From: a candidate division TM6 bacterium GW2011_GWE2_42_60
GTDB lineage: Bacteria > Babelota > Babeliae > Babelales > Babelaceae
Length of the DNA stretch: 64,000 bases
Assembly (NCBI GenBank): GCA_000996275.1
Contig: LCEG01000001.1
Span: forward strand, 186,001-250,000
Direction: 5' to 3'
The notes under the pieces are model-generated. The model was not told the DNA's origin and did no database searches. It saw only the letters and a list, made by a program, of their open reading frames with translations. Numbering within the stretch: the first letter of the stretch is position 1; each line of letters begins with the position of its first letter. Below, piece after piece: positions 53,812 through 61,528 of this stretch. The translations under genes and the position numbers were made by a program.

Positions 53812-54660
53812 TTATTGCTTTCTTTCTGAGTGAGCATGCGATGTTTCTGGTTCACTACTCTGAGTTCCCATTGAGATATAGGTTAAACTGAGAGTTGAAA
53901 ATACGAATGCCTGGATAAAGGCTTCAAACAGTCCGAAGAAGAGCGTTACGATAAGATTGAGACCTGTTGCAAGAGTAAGTACCTGTATAAGTAGGGAGCT
54001 GGCTCCTGCTTGTTTAAGGAGCGTTGCAATCATTGATCCGCCAAAAATATTTCCAAAAAGTCGTAACGAAAGTGACATGAGGCTCGAAAGCTTACTTAAA
54101 AGCTCGAGGGGAAACGAAACAAGCCCGACAATAAGATTTAAAAGGCCTCTGAGTATGGCCATGATAATGGAGCCAAAGGTGAGTTTTTTTGAGGGGAAAA
54201 GAGCGAGTGGCATTTTAAAATATTCTTGAAGAAAACCGATCAGCCCATGAGCGCGCAAGGTCTCTATTTGCGTGTAAGAAAAGGCGATAATGCCAAACGC
54301 AAAGGTTGTGTAAGGATCCTTTGTTGGTTCTTCAAACCCAGGAATAATAATAAGAGAGTTGCAGATGACTAAGAAAATAAAGAGCGCTGAAACGTAATAA
54401 AAATAGCGATCTTTGACGCGGCCAAAAGCCTGATGCACCATTCCCATAAAACTGCGCAGAATCCAGATGGTAATATGCCCACCGATTGAGTCTGGTTTTC
54501 GAAGTGAAAACCGCCCTAAAAGCGCAAGTACAAGAAGCACTCCAAGAGCCGCCCAGGTATTGACGACTACTTCTTGGTTGACCGTAAAAAATGGTAGAGA
54601 AAGTCCTAATGGTGCGATAAGGTTTAATGGTTCACCATGCCCCATTATGTCCATATTCAT
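53812..54660 (-). CDS. atpB: ATP synthase F0 subunit a
   Basis: 282 aa. Five to six membrane helices. The essential Arg is in SLSLRLFGNIFGGSMIA, and the last helix has GLFEAFIQAFVFSTLSLTYIS with the expected Gln. Forms the ion half-channels facing the c-ring. Pairs with the fused proteolipid gene just downstream; atpF/H/A/G/D/C are absent here, so the F0 genes are split from F1. GAGGG precedes the ATG. Confidence 0.95.
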   Translation of the reverse strand: MNMDIMGHGEPLNLIAPLGLSLPFFTVNQEVVVNTWAALGVLLVLALLGRFSLRKPDSIGGHITIWILRSFMGMVHQAFGRVKDRYFYYVSALFIFLVICNSLIIIPGFEEPTKDPYTTFAFGIIAFSYTQIETLRAHGLIGFLQEYFKMPLALFPSKKLTFGSIIMAILRGLLNLIVGLVSFPLELLSKLSSLMSLSLRLFGNIFGGSMIATLLKQAGASSLLIQVLTLATGLNLIVTLFFGLFEAFIQAFVFSTLSLTYISMGTQSSEPETSHAHSERKQ

Positions 54661-54830
54661 AGAGTATACCCTCGAAAAGCAGCTCAGGTTGGGCTAAACA
54701 ACCGTTTTTACCGTTGGCTAAAATACCAACGTTGAGTATACTCCTGCACCCAGGTAAACTCAAGGCTTTCATGAGGGTTTTATTAAAAAACCAGCGAAAA
54801 GACCGCAAAAAGAACTCAAAAAGAAGAGGT

Positions 54831-54870
54831 AAAAAAGGCAGGAAGTGTTTTTATAAAAACACTTCCTGCC
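54831..54870 (-). terminator. Rho-independent terminator of the FolC-like gene
   Basis: Perfect stem GGCAGGAAGTG (54837-54847) with CACTTCCTGCC (54860-54870), extended by TTTTT/AAAAA; on the minus strand it runs into TTTTTT. Located 35 nt beyond the stop. Confidence 0.92.
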
Positions 54871-54904
54871 CGAGAATTACTGAAGAATTACTGCAGTGGA
54901 ACGT

Positions 54905-56341
54905 TTAACCGAGTTTTTTAATGCCGCGGTGCTTCCAATATTCGTGAACAATCGCAGTCGAACCGGTAATGACCACAAGACCATGCCGCTCATCAACGGT
55001 TGTTTTTGCAGCATCAAAGGCCTGAGCAAACGAAGCGAATGCTGTAGCTTTGATCTTCTTTGCTTTGAGGTCACTGACGACTTGCTCGACATTCCAGCAT
55101 TCAAGCTCGCCATTACCAGGAGTTGCTGAGGCATTATCGATTGGGCAAATAAATGCTTGGCCAGATGTTTTTTTGAAGAAATAACGAAGTGCTTTGAGGA
55201 ATTCTTCATCATGGAGCGCGTTCTTGCCGGCGCCAAGAATAAAGGTAAGCCCTTTAATTGGACGTTGGTAGTGGAAGAGACGGACACCAAGAAGGACGTT
55301 TTCAAGAGCATCGATATTATCTGCACTGTCGAGAAGGATTGAAGGCTTTTCTTTGTCTAAAAGCTCGAATTTTGCAGGGAGCGTGCTCGCTGTTTCTTTC
55401 CAGAACTGTTCAACGGTCTTCTTTGGGTTAAGTTTTGAAATGCGTTTTGCTTCGAGTGTTGGCCGACCGCGTTGTCCTTTTTGTTTAATCAAAAGACTGT
55501 CATTAACGATAGTGGCGCCATTGGCTGAAAAATGGTTCATGTAGAGCGAGGCAATACGTTCAGCCATTGCACCGCAACGGCCAAAGAGCTGTTCAAATGG
55601 ATAGGCAAGCGGTGCCAATTTGCGGATAGGCATAGCCCAGATACCGCCTTGTGCAACCGTTATGTCTTCAATCATTTGAAGGTGAGTTTTCATCTGGTCG
55701 CCCGCAACAACGTGAGTTCCTTTTTTAATCACGCCTGCCATTTCAACAAGAGATTGCTCGAGAGCTTCTTGGGAAAGGTCAGTACGGGAAGGGGTAACAC
55801 GGGTGATAGCGACGACTTTAGCGTGGCAGACATTGACGGGGTCAACTGTTCCGCCATTGTGAGTTTCTAGAATAACGACATCAGTTTTTTGTTCTTCACA
55901 AAAGAGCAGCGCCATCATGGTAAGGATTTCACTACTGTTACAGGACAGTTTGAGCCGTTCGACTGCATCAATAACGTTATTACCGATATCGGTAAATGAT
56001 TTATTTTGAATGTAGGTGCCATTAAAAGCAATACGTTCATTGTAAGAAAGGATATGTGGTGACGAAAGTGCCCCTACAGAAAGTCCTTCTGCTTGCAATA
56101 ATTTTGTTGCAAAATGGATGGTTAAACTTTTGCCATTGGTTCCGCCAACAATAATCGCGTCACGCTTTTGTGAAATACGATCAAAATGGTGGTCAAGTTG
56201 CGTCATACGTTCGAGCGTCTGCTCGTGCGCTGCAACGTTCCAGTGTTCGTTCAAGTAGGTAACAATCTCTTGGTAGCTACGCAACCGGGTCGCGGCTGAG
56301 CTCTGTTCAGAGATGCCCTTTTTAATTTGTGTGGTTTCCAT
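54905..56341 (-). CDS. Mur-ligase-family protein, FolC-like (divergent)
   Basis: 478 aa from the ATG at 56341 (CAGGAG upstream). Mur-ligase ATPase with P-loop VGGTNGKSLT, then ALSSPHILSYNERIAFNG, which is close to the folate-family TSPHL...ERI.inG segment, and ETHNGGTVDPVNV in place of ExGxGGxxDxTN. The usual LDH after the central strand is replaced by VTPSRTD. The second half holds FILGAGKNALHDEEFL. Best call is folylpolyglutamate/dihydrofolate synthase; the changed P-loop and missing His leave room for a different amino-acid ligase. No other folate genes nearby. Confidence 0.72.
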   Translation of the reverse strand: METTQIKKGISEQSSAATRLRSYQEIVTYLNEHWNVAAHEQTLERMTQLDHHFDRISQKRDAIIVGGTNGKSLTIHFATKLLQAEGLSVGALSSPHILSYNERIAFNGTYIQNKSFTDIGNNVIDAVERLKLSCNSSEILTMMALLFCEEQKTDVVILETHNGGTVDPVNVCHAKVVAITRVTPSRTDLSQEALEQSLVEMAGVIKKGTHVVAGDQMKTHLQMIEDITVAQGGIWAMPIRKLAPLAYPFEQLFGRCGAMAERIASLYMNHFSANGATIVNDSLLIKQKGQRGRPTLEAKRISKLNPKKTVEQFWKETASTLPAKFELLDKEKPSILLDSADNIDALENVLLGVRLFHYQRPIKGLTFILGAGKNALHDEEFLKALRYFFKKTSGQAFICPIDNASATPGNGELECWNVEQVVSDLKAKKIKATAFASFAQAFDAAKTTVDERHGLVVITGSTAIVHEYWKHRGIKKLG

Positions 56342-56565
56342 CACTATAAACTCCTGCCGTGTAAATTCCATATTTTATAAATAAAGGTCTTTAATACCAC
56401 AAAAAATGAGGGTTTTTATCAGCACCCTTTATCTATATTTTCATTCTCAAGACTCGTTTTCATTTAAGTCTTATTAGCATTAATTTACCAGAAAGAATAG
56501 AAATGTCAAACAATAAATAGAAGAAAGCCTTATGTTGGTTGTTAAATTTCAGAGAGAATAATATC

Positions 56566-56609
56566 AATAAGCCCGTGCAAGCGCTCAAATCTGTTTGCAT
56601 GGGCTTATT
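56566..56609 (-). terminator. Rho-independent-like hairpin after the repeat protein
   Basis: AATAAGCCCGTGCAA (56566-56580) pairs with TTGCATGGGCTTATT (56595-56609) with one G-T pair. It is the only structure seen in the 293-nt gap 56342-56634. Confidence 0.75.
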
Positions 56610-56634
56610 TCATTGCATAAAAATAAATACTTTC

Positions 56635-59600
56635 TTATGAGGGAACACCCCACGTGAGCCATTCGGCGAGGGACGTTATTGAGCCGTTTGGTGTTACCAC
56701 GGGAACTTCAATGTCTGTGTTGGGGGCGAATGGCTTCGTTTGCCCAATGGCGACGTATTTTTGCCCACAAATATTTAATCTTGAGGTCCATTTGCCAGTC
56801 GTGGCTTGTACGAGATCATATTTATAGCACTTTTTGCATTTTATTGGTAATACAGAGGATTTTGAGTCATTATTGAGAGGCATTACCAGAAGCAGTGTGG
56901 TGACGGGAGAAAATTGTGAAGCAGGTCTTGTGGCATAGACTGAAAGATACACTTCTCTCAAGAAAAACGTTGATTGTCCTGATTTTCCATTGAGTCCGAC
57001 GATGAAAATATTTTTATAGTTTGGATCAAGGAAGTTTAGAGCCTCGAGTTTTGGCCACTTCCTTTTATTAATACCTTTAGCAAGTTCTTCATCATAGTTA
57101 ATCCACTCTACTGTTGTTGTAGAGAGCTTGTTTTCTTTTATATATTCTTCAATTTCTTTTTTTACGTTCTGTTGGTCAATGGGGTTTTCGCCCTCAGTTG
57201 AAATAATAATCCGTAACTTCGGCGTTTTTTTGTATTTGAAGGCAAGTGCTTTTTTGAGTCCCTCTTCCCAGTCTGTTTTTTCTTGTTCTTCTGATGAGAG
57301 CTTTTTCGAGCTGGTCGAAGATGAAGCTGGTTTTTTTATTTTCTTTGCTGCAGCCCCACCAACACCCCACGTAAGCCAGTCGGCGACTGTGGAGAGTGAT
57401 CCATCGCGCTTGAAGACGATGAAAGGGGTGGAATCTTGATAAACGGGTGTTGATTGGCCGATAGTTACATATTTGCTTCCGATACTATTGAATTTAAATT
57501 TAATTGAATACAGGCTATCAAAAAAACCCCTAAATATTATTTCAAAATCAGTTTTTACTTTTTCGTCTAATGGCACAACAAGCAACAGTGTTGTGTTGGG
57601 AGAAAAATCTGTTGTGCGAGTATATTTAGTGAAAGCTCCATCAGGTCTAAAAAAGATATATGACGCATCATCAGTTTTTCTGCCATACACAAAGATGTTT
57701 TTGTAAATGTTCTGGTCTGTATTTTCAAGATTGCTTAATGTAAGAAGTGGAGAGTCAGAATCATACGTTACGCTTTCAATGCCATCGAAGAGATCTTTAT
57801 GTTGGTCAAGATATTTGATGACTTGATTTTTTGCCTCCTCACTGTTGTTTTTAGTGTTAGGCGTTGAGGTAATAATTAGCCGAACTTTAGGTTTTTGATT
57901 GTAGGTTAAAGAAAGAGCCTTCTCGAGGCCTTTTTCCCAGTCTACCTTTTTTTGTTCTTCTGGTGAGAGTTTTTTTGAGCTGGTCGATGACGAAGCTGGT
58001 TTTTTTACAGGTTCTTCAACAACTGTGATTTTAGTTGGTTTTACGGACTCTTTCTTGGGTTTAGTTGATTTTTTTGTTTTCTTTTCTGATTCGGCCTTAG
58101 CCTCACCAACACCCCACGTGAGCCAGTTGGCGACTGTGGAGAGTGATCCATCGCGTTTGAAAACAATAAATGGTGTGGAATCTCCATAAACGGGTGTTGA
58201 TTGGCCAATGACGACATACTTGTCTCCAGAGGAATCTCCCTCAGCTTTATTAGTATAATAGTGGGTTTCTAACCCTAGGTGGATCAAGATTGAGAGCTTA
58301 TCTGTCTCTTCTTCGGCTAATGGCACTATGAGCAGAAGGGTTGAGTTGGGTGAGAAGTCTGTTGCCTTTTGATAAGCCGAAAAATCTCCGTCAGACCTAA
58401 AGAAAAGATATGCTTTGTCCGAAGCTCCCCTCCCGGTAACAAAGATATTTTTATAATTGCCATCGCGCAAATTGAGCAGTTGAGCTTTTTGATCATAATT
58501 TACAATTTCGATGGGGCCCTCAAAGAGATTACCCTGCTTTGTGAGGTAGTCAGTGACTATTTTTAAGGCTGCATCGTTATGCCCAGGTGGGTTTGAAGTT
58601 ACAATTAAACGGAGTTTAGGTTTTTTGCCTTCGGACAGATTGTAGGTAAATTTCTTTGCTTTTTCAAACCCTTTTGTCCAAAGATCTTGCGGGTTCGGTT
58701 CTTGAAGAAAAATCCCAATTGATGGCTTTTTTGAGCTGGTCGATGACGAAGCTGGTATTGTTGCTGGTTTTTCAACAACTTTGGTTTTAGTTGGGTTTAC
58801 GAGCTCTTTCTTAGTTTGAGTTGGTTCAATTTTTTTTTCTATTTTTTCTTCAATTTTCTTGGGAATCGCTTTTGCGGGAACAAGTGGAAGCTTAAGCCAG
58901 TCTTGAAGAGTCATGTTCGATTCTTTTGCAGAGTTTCCGTCAGCAGGGTCTACTGAATAAAGAGTTAAGTCAGAGAGCTGATTATCTTTAAAAATGGCAG
59001 ATGCAAGGGTGATCGTGCCCTGAAGGTCTTCTTGCGAGCGGTCCGTAAAGGATTGTGTCAGTTTGTATTCAAAAGTATCGCGCTGGAGCTTTTCTTCTAA
59101 GCTATTTTCTTGAGTAGAAAGTAAAACGAGCATTATAAGAATGGCACTTTTATCTTTGGGTGTGGTTTCAAAATCACCAAAGTAATTACGCACAGTTTCA
59201 TCAAAAGTCTCTTTGTGGAAAAGCACTGGAGATGGCGTCCAATACTTTGATGTACTTATTGTCGGTTTCCATCCAGCGATCAGAATAGTTTTGTATCTTT
59301 GTTCGATTTGAAAATCTTTTGTCAGATGTTTTTTTGCTTGATCATAGTCTTCTGTGTTGACTGTTCTAAACAGCTTATCGCCTGAATTTTTATTGAGTTT
59401 TTTTAAAACCCCAGTAAGTGTGTTACGATCAAAAAGTTTTTCATCGTCACTTTGAACAATAACACGGACTGCAGGAAGACCAGGTGCCGCTTCAATGTCT
59501 TTTTTTTCGTCTTTTTTTTCTAGTATCGGGGATGATTCTTTTTGCTTCTCTTCTATTGAAAGAATCGAGGGTTGAACACGTTCAAGTGCCTTGGAAAAGT

Positions 59601-59682
59601 CGGTAAATTCATCTCCACAGAGAGAGAATAAGCAGAAGAGTGTGGTGAGGAGGGGTAGGTATGATAATTTTTTTAGGGGCAT
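56635..59682 (-). CDS. exported protein with four tandem ~200-residue repeats, unknown
   Basis: 1015 aa from the ATG at 59682; the open frame extends to 59898 but that part overlaps pilD. Signal peptide LSYLPLLTTLFCLFSLCG. Four repeats joined by Lys/Pro/Ser-rich linkers (ASSSTSSKK occurs three times). Each well-kept unit contains a strand KxRLIITS, the motif YKNIFVxGR, the stretch DFSPNTTLLLVVPL, KYVxIGQSTPVY, PFIVFKRDGSLSTV and WLTWGV at its end. The first repeat is the most diverged. Units 2 and 3 are nearly identical in their last ~30 residues. No known family recognised. Lies at the end of the rpsU-rbfA-pilD strand run, 74 nt after pilD. Confidence 0.88.
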   Translation of the reverse strand: MPLKKLSYLPLLTTLFCLFSLCGDEFTDFSKALERVQPSILSIEEKQKESSPILEKKDEKKDIEAAPGLPAVRVIVQSDDEKLFDRNTLTGVLKKLNKNSGDKLFRTVNTEDYDQAKKHLTKDFQIEQRYKTILIAGWKPTISTSKYWTPSPVLFHKETFDETVRNYFGDFETTPKDKSAILIMLVLLSTQENSLEEKLQRDTFEYKLTQSFTDRSQEDLQGTITLASAIFKDNQLSDLTLYSVDPADGNSAKESNMTLQDWLKLPLVPAKAIPKKIEEKIEKKIEPTQTKKELVNPTKTKVVEKPATIPASSSTSSKKPSIGIFLQEPNPQDLWTKGFEKAKKFTYNLSEGKKPKLRLIVTSNPPGHNDAALKIVTDYLTKQGNLFEGPIEIVNYDQKAQLLNLRDGNYKNIFVTGRGASDKAYLFFRSDGDFSAYQKATDFSPNSTLLLIVPLAEEETDKLSILIHLGLETHYYTNKAEGDSSGDKYVVIGQSTPVYGDSTPFIVFKRDGSLSTVANWLTWGVGEAKAESEKKTKKSTKPKKESVKPTKITVVEEPVKKPASSSTSSKKLSPEEQKKVDWEKGLEKALSLTYNQKPKVRLIITSTPNTKNNSEEAKNQVIKYLDQHKDLFDGIESVTYDSDSPLLTLSNLENTDQNIYKNIFVYGRKTDDASYIFFRPDGAFTKYTRTTDFSPNTTLLLVVPLDEKVKTDFEIIFRGFFDSLYSIKFKFNSIGSKYVTIGQSTPVYQDSTPFIVFKRDGSLSTVADWLTWGVGGAAAKKIKKPASSSTSSKKLSSEEQEKTDWEEGLKKALAFKYKKTPKLRIIISTEGENPIDQQNVKKEIEEYIKENKLSTTTVEWINYDEELAKGINKRKWPKLEALNFLDPNYKNIFIVGLNGKSGQSTFFLREVYLSVYATRPASQFSPVTTLLLVMPLNNDSKSSVLPIKCKKCYKYDLVQATTGKWTSRLNICGQKYVAIGQTKPFAPNTDIEVPVVTPNGSITSLAEWLTWGVPS

Positions 59683-59756
59683 AGAAAACTCTCTTTTTTT
59701 GAATGGGTATGCTTCAAAATGAAATTCTAGTGAAGCCGAATCAAAAATGCAATTAA

Positions 59757-60530
59757 TTAGAAAAGCGTAGTAAGTGGTACAGCTAAAAAGAGCGAGATAA
59801 GCCCGCCCAGGGCCAAAAATGCTCCAAATGGAAGAGGTGTTGTGCGCGTTGCTTTGCCCTGAATGAGCATGAAAACGCCGATAAGTGATCCGATACATGA
59901 TGCAATAAAGAGTGAGCTCCAGAGCCCGAATGGCCCTAAAAATGCCCCGATCATTGCGAGCATCTCGGCATCACCAAGTCCCATGCCAATGCGTCCTGTG
60001 ATAAGCTGCGAAAGAAATCGCACAGACCATAAGATACCGTAGCCAAGCACTGTGCCAATGAGCGAAAAAGTGAGTGAAAGCGGTAAAAGATTGAACCAGG
60101 CGCCTAGCCAGGCAAGCGGAATAAGAAAGAGTGTACAATAACGGAAAATCACCAGCTGTTCAATATCTGTTCTTAACGAGACTAAGAGCGCAGAAATAAA
60201 AACGGCGAGAAATGGAATAAAACGCAGTGGAAAAGTAATAAAAAGAAGTCCAAAACTAATGCCGCCAAGCAATTCAAGAGTTGGATAGAGCCATGAGATA
60301 GATGCTTTACAGGTACGGCATCGGCCGCGTAAAAAAATCCACGAAACTAAAGGAAGAAGCTCAAACCATCGCAATTGTCGATCGCATTGCGGACAGTGTG
60401 ATCGAGGTCGCCAAAAAGGGAGATCAAAAGCAAGACGAAAAGCGACAACGTTTAAAAAAGAGCCCCAAAGAAGTCCAAATACTGCAGCGAAAACGAATAA
60501 AATGACGCTTTCATCGAGTATTAAGAACAT
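59757..60530 (-). CDS. pilD: type IV prepilin peptidase
   Basis: 257 aa. N-terminal methylase-like region with the two zinc Cys pairs (CPQCDRQLRW, CRTCKASISW). Aspartyl protease motifs: SLRTDIEQL (first Asp) and GMGLGDAEMLAMIG (GxGD). About eight membrane helices. Cleaves and N-methylates type IV prepilins or pseudopilins, so the genome should encode a pilus or competence system. Its start overlaps the rbfA stop by one nt. Confidence 0.94.
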   Translation of the reverse strand: MFLILDESVILFVFAAVFGLLWGSFLNVVAFRLAFDLPFWRPRSHCPQCDRQLRWFELLPLVSWIFLRGRCRTCKASISWLYPTLELLGGISFGLLFITFPLRFIPFLAVFISALLVSLRTDIEQLVIFRYCTLFLIPLAWLGAWFNLLPLSLTFSLIGTVLGYGILWSVRFLSQLITGRIGMGLGDAEMLAMIGAFLGPFGLWSSLFIASCIGSLIGVFMLIQGKATRTTPLPFGAFLALGGLISLFLAVPLTTLF

Positions 60531-60883
60531 TAGTCTTTGAGGCTTTCTATAAGGTTTTCAAGAGCCAATTGTTTGATTAACTGGTCATCATACCGAAATA
60601 CAATATCCGGGGTATATCTTCCCGGAACTTCGCGAGCAATAGCCGACCTGAGCGAAGGTTTATAAAGAATAAGGTGTTGTAAAATTTTTTCAAAATGCTC
60701 TTTGCCTAATTCACTATAAAAAAGAACCGTACAGACCGTTTTCTTCGGGTTTAACTCGGCACGATTAACAAAGATCCCTTTTAAAATAGGATCATCGAGT
60801 GTCTGTTCGAGAAGAAGCTGCGAAACAACTCGTTGGAGTTGTGATTCTTTACGCGCTCTTTTGATTTCGGAAACTGATTTCAT
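60530..60883 (-). CDS. rbfA: ribosome-binding factor A
   Basis: 117 aa KH-fold protein. RARKESQLQRVVSQLLLEQ, a DDPILKG segment, and the end region YTPDIVFRYDD fit RbfA, which aids 30S maturation at the 16S 5' end. Follows rpsU by 5 nt, so the two are co-transcribed. Confidence 0.9.
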   Translation of the reverse strand: MKSVSEIKRARKESQLQRVVSQLLLEQTLDDPILKGIFVNRAELNPKKTVCTVLFYSELGKEHFEKILQHLILYKPSLRSAIAREVPGRYTPDIVFRYDDQLIKQLALENLIESLKD

Positions 60884-60888
60884 ACTGG

Positions 60889-61101
60889 TTAAATGAGCTT
60901 GTGAGCCGCCATCCGAATCCAGTTTTGTTTAACTGCTCGCATATGACGTTTACGCCGTTTTTGTGAAGTTGGTTCAAAGTAGATAATGCGTTTCATATCG
61001 CGTACAATGCCTTCGCGTTCACTCCGTTTTTTGAGTTGCCGCATTGCGCGTTCAATATTGTGATCGTTTACCGTCACGACAAGATTTGCTCTTTTGCTCA
61101 T
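60889..61101 (-). CDS. rpsU: 30S ribosomal protein S21
   Basis: 70 aa, basic. Opens with VVTVNDHNIERAMRQLKKR and continues with KRIIYFEPTSQKRRKR, diagnostic of bS21. First gene of the rpsU-rbfA-pilD run. Confidence 0.93.
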   Translation of the reverse strand: MSKRANLVVTVNDHNIERAMRQLKKRSEREGIVRDMKRIIYFEPTSQKRRKRHMRAVKQNWIRMAAHKLI

Positions 61102-61257
61102 GAAAAATGCCGCCGTCCAATCGTAAAAAAGGGTTCTAATAATTCTACCTGCTGATTAGTTTAACAAAGACAAGATGAATGTCTAGAGAGTGATGCCGTG
61201 TCTAAAAGGTTTTGCCTAAGTTTTTTGATATTATTTGTTGGCTGATATCGCCTTTTC

Positions 61258-61496
61258 ACCGATCATCCCGCGTGACCCGGAGGGTTGTATCGAGGGAGTA
61301 GGTGATAAAAAATCAAACTTTAAGCTCAGGGTAAACTCAACCCCGCTCATGGTGACCCCTCGATACATTTTTTCTTCGAAAAAACACTCGGGGTGAGCGG
61401 ACGGGCATATCGAACAATCGGGATGAGCGGTTGCGTGGAATTCGGGGTGAGCGGACGGGCATATCGAACAATCGGGATGAGCGGTTGCGTGGAATT
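61258..61496 (+). repeat. block of dispersed palindromic elements (copies f, g) plus a 54-bp tandem repeat
   Basis: Copy f is reversed: TGTATCGA at 61286-61293 with palindrome ACCC-GGA-GGGT. Copy g: TCGATACA 61360-61367 with palindrome TTTTTTC-TTC-GAAAAAA. A 54-bp unit starting CGGGGTGAGCGGACGGGCAT follows twice without mismatch (61389-61442 and 61443-61496). The 427-nt gap 61102-61528 contains no convincing gene. Confidence 0.88.
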
Positions 61497-61528
61497 TTGA
61501 TATAAGCAAGTGCCAAGTAGTATTGGTA

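Noticed and set aside
59683-59898. N-terminal extension of the 1015-aa repeat protein
   Set aside because: It overlaps the end of pilD and would hide the clear signal peptide that begins at the ATG at 59682.
61389-61496. Possible CRISPR array from the repeated 54-mer
   Set aside because: Only two directly abutting copies, no spacers and no cas genes in the window.
61231-61509. 92-aa minus-strand open frame with repeated HATAHPDCSICPSAHPE
   Set aside because: It is a translation of the 54-bp tandem repeat and palindromic block, lacks a ribosome binding site and has no other coding signs.
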